Shown here piece after piece: positions 35,122 to 36,184 of a DNA stretch of 36,184 bases (positions are counted from its first letter, which is position 1; each line of letters begins with the position of its first letter). A model generated the notes under the pieces. The model was not told the origin of the DNA and made no database searches. It was given only the letters and a program-made list of their open reading frames with translations. This stretch comes from a virus: positions 1 through 36,184 of the IMG/VR virus record IMGVR_UViG_3300017735_000037; one strand, 5' to 3'. The translations under genes and the position numbers were made by a program.

Positions 35122-36056
35122 TAGATAAATCCTTTTGAACTACCGGCTCCACTTGCAAGTGTATCTAAACCAAATTCTCTTAATTGATTTCTACTGTAAA
35201 CCGGTGTAACGCCTACACTTATTTCTGTTTGTCTTGGTACACGAGTTGTTCCTGGTGAACTATCAAAACCCCCTGCTGATAAACCTGGTATTGCCATATA
35301 GTCTACTTCTGCTGGTAGTGTAATCGATACGTTGTTAACAACACAAGGAATGTTTGGCATTAAATGTTGTCCGTGTCCACTTAATCTCATAATTGGAGGT
35401 GGGTTACCTGCAAGAGCTCCATCCGCTTCTCCAAACATTTTTGTAATTGTTCTTAAAAATTGTATTACTGCCATCACATAGATTGCATCAGGACCTGAAT
35501 CAACAGTAAACGTCCCTGTTATTAATATGTCTTGTACTGCACTATTACTATAGAAATTAAAAGGATAATTACTATGTGTAGGACTTGTTCTTGAATAATC
35601 AACTTGATGTTGAAATGTAATAGCAGGAGTATAAGGAAATACAACTCCATTTGTCTCTGCTAACGGTGAAATTAAACCGCCAGTACTGCCATTATATAAA
35701 ATTTTACTTTTAGGAGGTAAACTAAGTCTTACTCTATGGTCTGAATTTTTATTACCAACAACCGGGTAACTAGTACTCATTGCTGCGCCTTTTTTATTAG
35801 CACTAGCGCCTTTAGTAATACCAGCACCAAATAGTCTGCCAATATCAGGAGCACCGCCACCTGCTATATCTTTTATGCCAGGAAATATACCGCCTGCAAT
35901 TTTGGCAGCCATTGGATTTTTGTCTGCAAACTCGCCGTAACTTGCATAAGATGGAACAGTTGACGTTGTTACACCTTTGTTTTTTGCTAATTGCGAAACT
36001 GGCTTACCTTTGGCAGTGTATTGTACATCGCCTTTACTATTTAAAATTCTACCCAT
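35121..36056 (-). CDS. Tail tube/baseplate junction protein, gp48- or gp54-like
   Basis: 311 residues. A flexible Gly/Ala/Lys-rich start (to about 90) is followed by a beta-rich domain: DHRVRLSLPPKSKILY, VVFPYTPAITFQHQVDYS, YPFNFYSNSAVQDILITGTF and AVIQFLRTITKMFG. The order of strands resembles tube-like domains of T4 gp48 and gp54 (about 364 and 320 residues), which cap the hub and start tail tube polymerisation. It is the first gene of the baseplate run, with a late-promoter box 25 bases upstream and AGAGG near the ATG. Choice between gp48 and gp54 is not possible by eye. Confidence 0.65.
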   Translation of the reverse strand: MGRILNSKGDVQYTAKGKPVSQLAKNKGVTTSTVPSYASYGEFADKNPMAAKIAGGIFPGIKDIAGGGAPDIGRLFGAGITKGASANKKGAAMSTSYPVVGNKNSDHRVRLSLPPKSKILYNGSTGGLISPLAETNGVVFPYTPAITFQHQVDYSRTSPTHSNYPFNFYSNSAVQDILITGTFTVDSGPDAIYVMAVIQFLRTITKMFGEADGALAGNPPPIMRLSGHGQHLMPNIPCVVNNVSITLPAEVDYMAIPGLSAGGFDSSPGTTRVPRQTEISVGVTPVYSRNQLREFGLDTLASGAGSSKGFI

Positions 36057-36071
36057 TATATAAAATACCTC

Positions 36072-36100
36072 TTGCTCTATGTATTTATTTACGTTATAAT
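36072..36100 (+). promoter_or_regulatory. Sigma70-type promoter (TTGCTC-17-TATAAT)
   Basis: TTGCTC at 36072-36077 and a perfect TATAAT at 36095-36100 are separated by 17 bases, pointing rightward toward the ATG at 36130. This is the usual layout of host-recognised early promoters. Confidence 0.55.
36082..36089 (-). promoter_or_regulatory. Late promoter box (AATAAATA)
   Basis: The minus strand reads AAATAAATACATAG, 25 bases before the ATG at 36056. Same core and spacing as the box at 8919. It sits inside the spacer of a sigma70-type promoter on the other strand. Confidence 0.65.
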
Positions 36101-36116
36101 GTACACATATAATTAT

Positions 36117-36128
36117 AAGGAATTCCTT
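36117..36128 (+). promoter_or_regulatory. Palindrome AAGGAATTCCTT overlapping a ribosome site
   Basis: A perfect 12-base palindrome whose left half, AAGGAA, is the ribosome site of the gene starting at 36130. It could be a repressor site or arise by chance. Confidence 0.45.
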
Positions 36129-36129
36129 T

Positions 36130-36184
36130 ATGGCAACAAAAAACTATCTTAATAACAGAGATTTATTAAAAGAGATACACAAAA
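36130..36184 (+). CDS. Start of divergent gene, product unknown (cut by window)
   Basis: ATG at 36130 opens a frame to the right edge: MATKNYLNNRDLLKEIHK (18 residues visible). AAGGAA lies seven bases before the start and a sigma70-type promoter lies upstream. It is the only gene on the plus strand with good signals, and divergent from the late block, which suggests a different expression time. The fragment reads like the N-terminus of a soluble helical protein and is too short to identify. Confidence 0.7.
   Translation, partial: MATKNYLNNRDLLKEIHK

Noticed and set aside
34949-35158. Minus-strand frame of 69 codons, Arg/Cys-rich
   Set aside because: Overlaps the gp48-like gene by 38 bases and gp53 by 14. 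The alternative 49-codon frame at 34972-35121 is exactly coupled and encodes a sensible membrane protein.
1-36184. tRNA genes, CRISPR arrays, insertion sequences, integrase and attachment sites
   Set aside because: Looked for by eye on both strands; no cloverleaf, spaced direct repeats, transposase or recombinase was recognised. A dedicated scan was not possible.

Overview
The window looks like part of the late (virion) region of a contractile-tailed phage of the T4-like group, most like marine T4-like myoviruses such as cyanophages and pelagiphages. Evidence for this is a run of baseplate genes with T4-type signatures (gp48/54-like, gp53, hub, gp5-like spike, PAAR tip, gp25, gp6), tightly packed overlapping genes, A+T-rich DNA, and AT-rich late-promoter boxes of the form NATAAATAC. 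The host cannot be read from the sequence. A marine bacterium is an inference from the kinds of accessory gene present (GP-PDE-like, SGNH-like and short glycosyltransferases). No tRNA, integrase, insertion sequence or CRISPR array was seen.

Layout, read right to left in the direction of transcription (minus strand). 36057-36129 is a divergent promoter region, and 36130-36184 is the start of a plus-strand gene cut by the window edge. 27954-36056 encodes the baseplate centre: tail-tube/baseplate junction protein, an overlooked 49-residue membrane protein, gp53, a 910-residue hub candidate starting at GTG, a gp5-like spike with no recognisable lysozyme domain, two related unknown proteins, a PAAR spike tip and gp25. 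11908-27893 encodes the wedge: an enlarged gp6 (1159 residues), then a 4168-residue protein (12.5 kb, a third of the window) that carries a seven-bladed FG-GAP-type beta-propeller and strings of small beta-domains. 6474-11865 encodes fibre-like or decorating structural proteins, two of which share a C-terminal domain.

1-6380 is an accessory block. It holds two GT8-like glycosyltransferases, a third GT-A-like transferase, a paralogous pair of FSG-LR proteins (probable transferases), a short glycerophosphodiesterase-like protein, an SGNH-hydrolase-like protein cut by the left edge, and four small unknown proteins. One of these (51 residues, 1275-1430) is too short for ordinary ORF cut-offs. The genes overlap by ATGA or longer junctions and follow the fibre genes on the same strand, which suggests modification of virion or host-surface glycans late in infection.

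The genes appear to form a few long late transcripts. Boxes close to NATAAATAC lie 25-39 bases before the start codons at 36056, 27893, 11865 and 8893, with a weaker candidate before 7385. A hairpin at 6406-6435 may partly separate the fibre genes from the accessory block.
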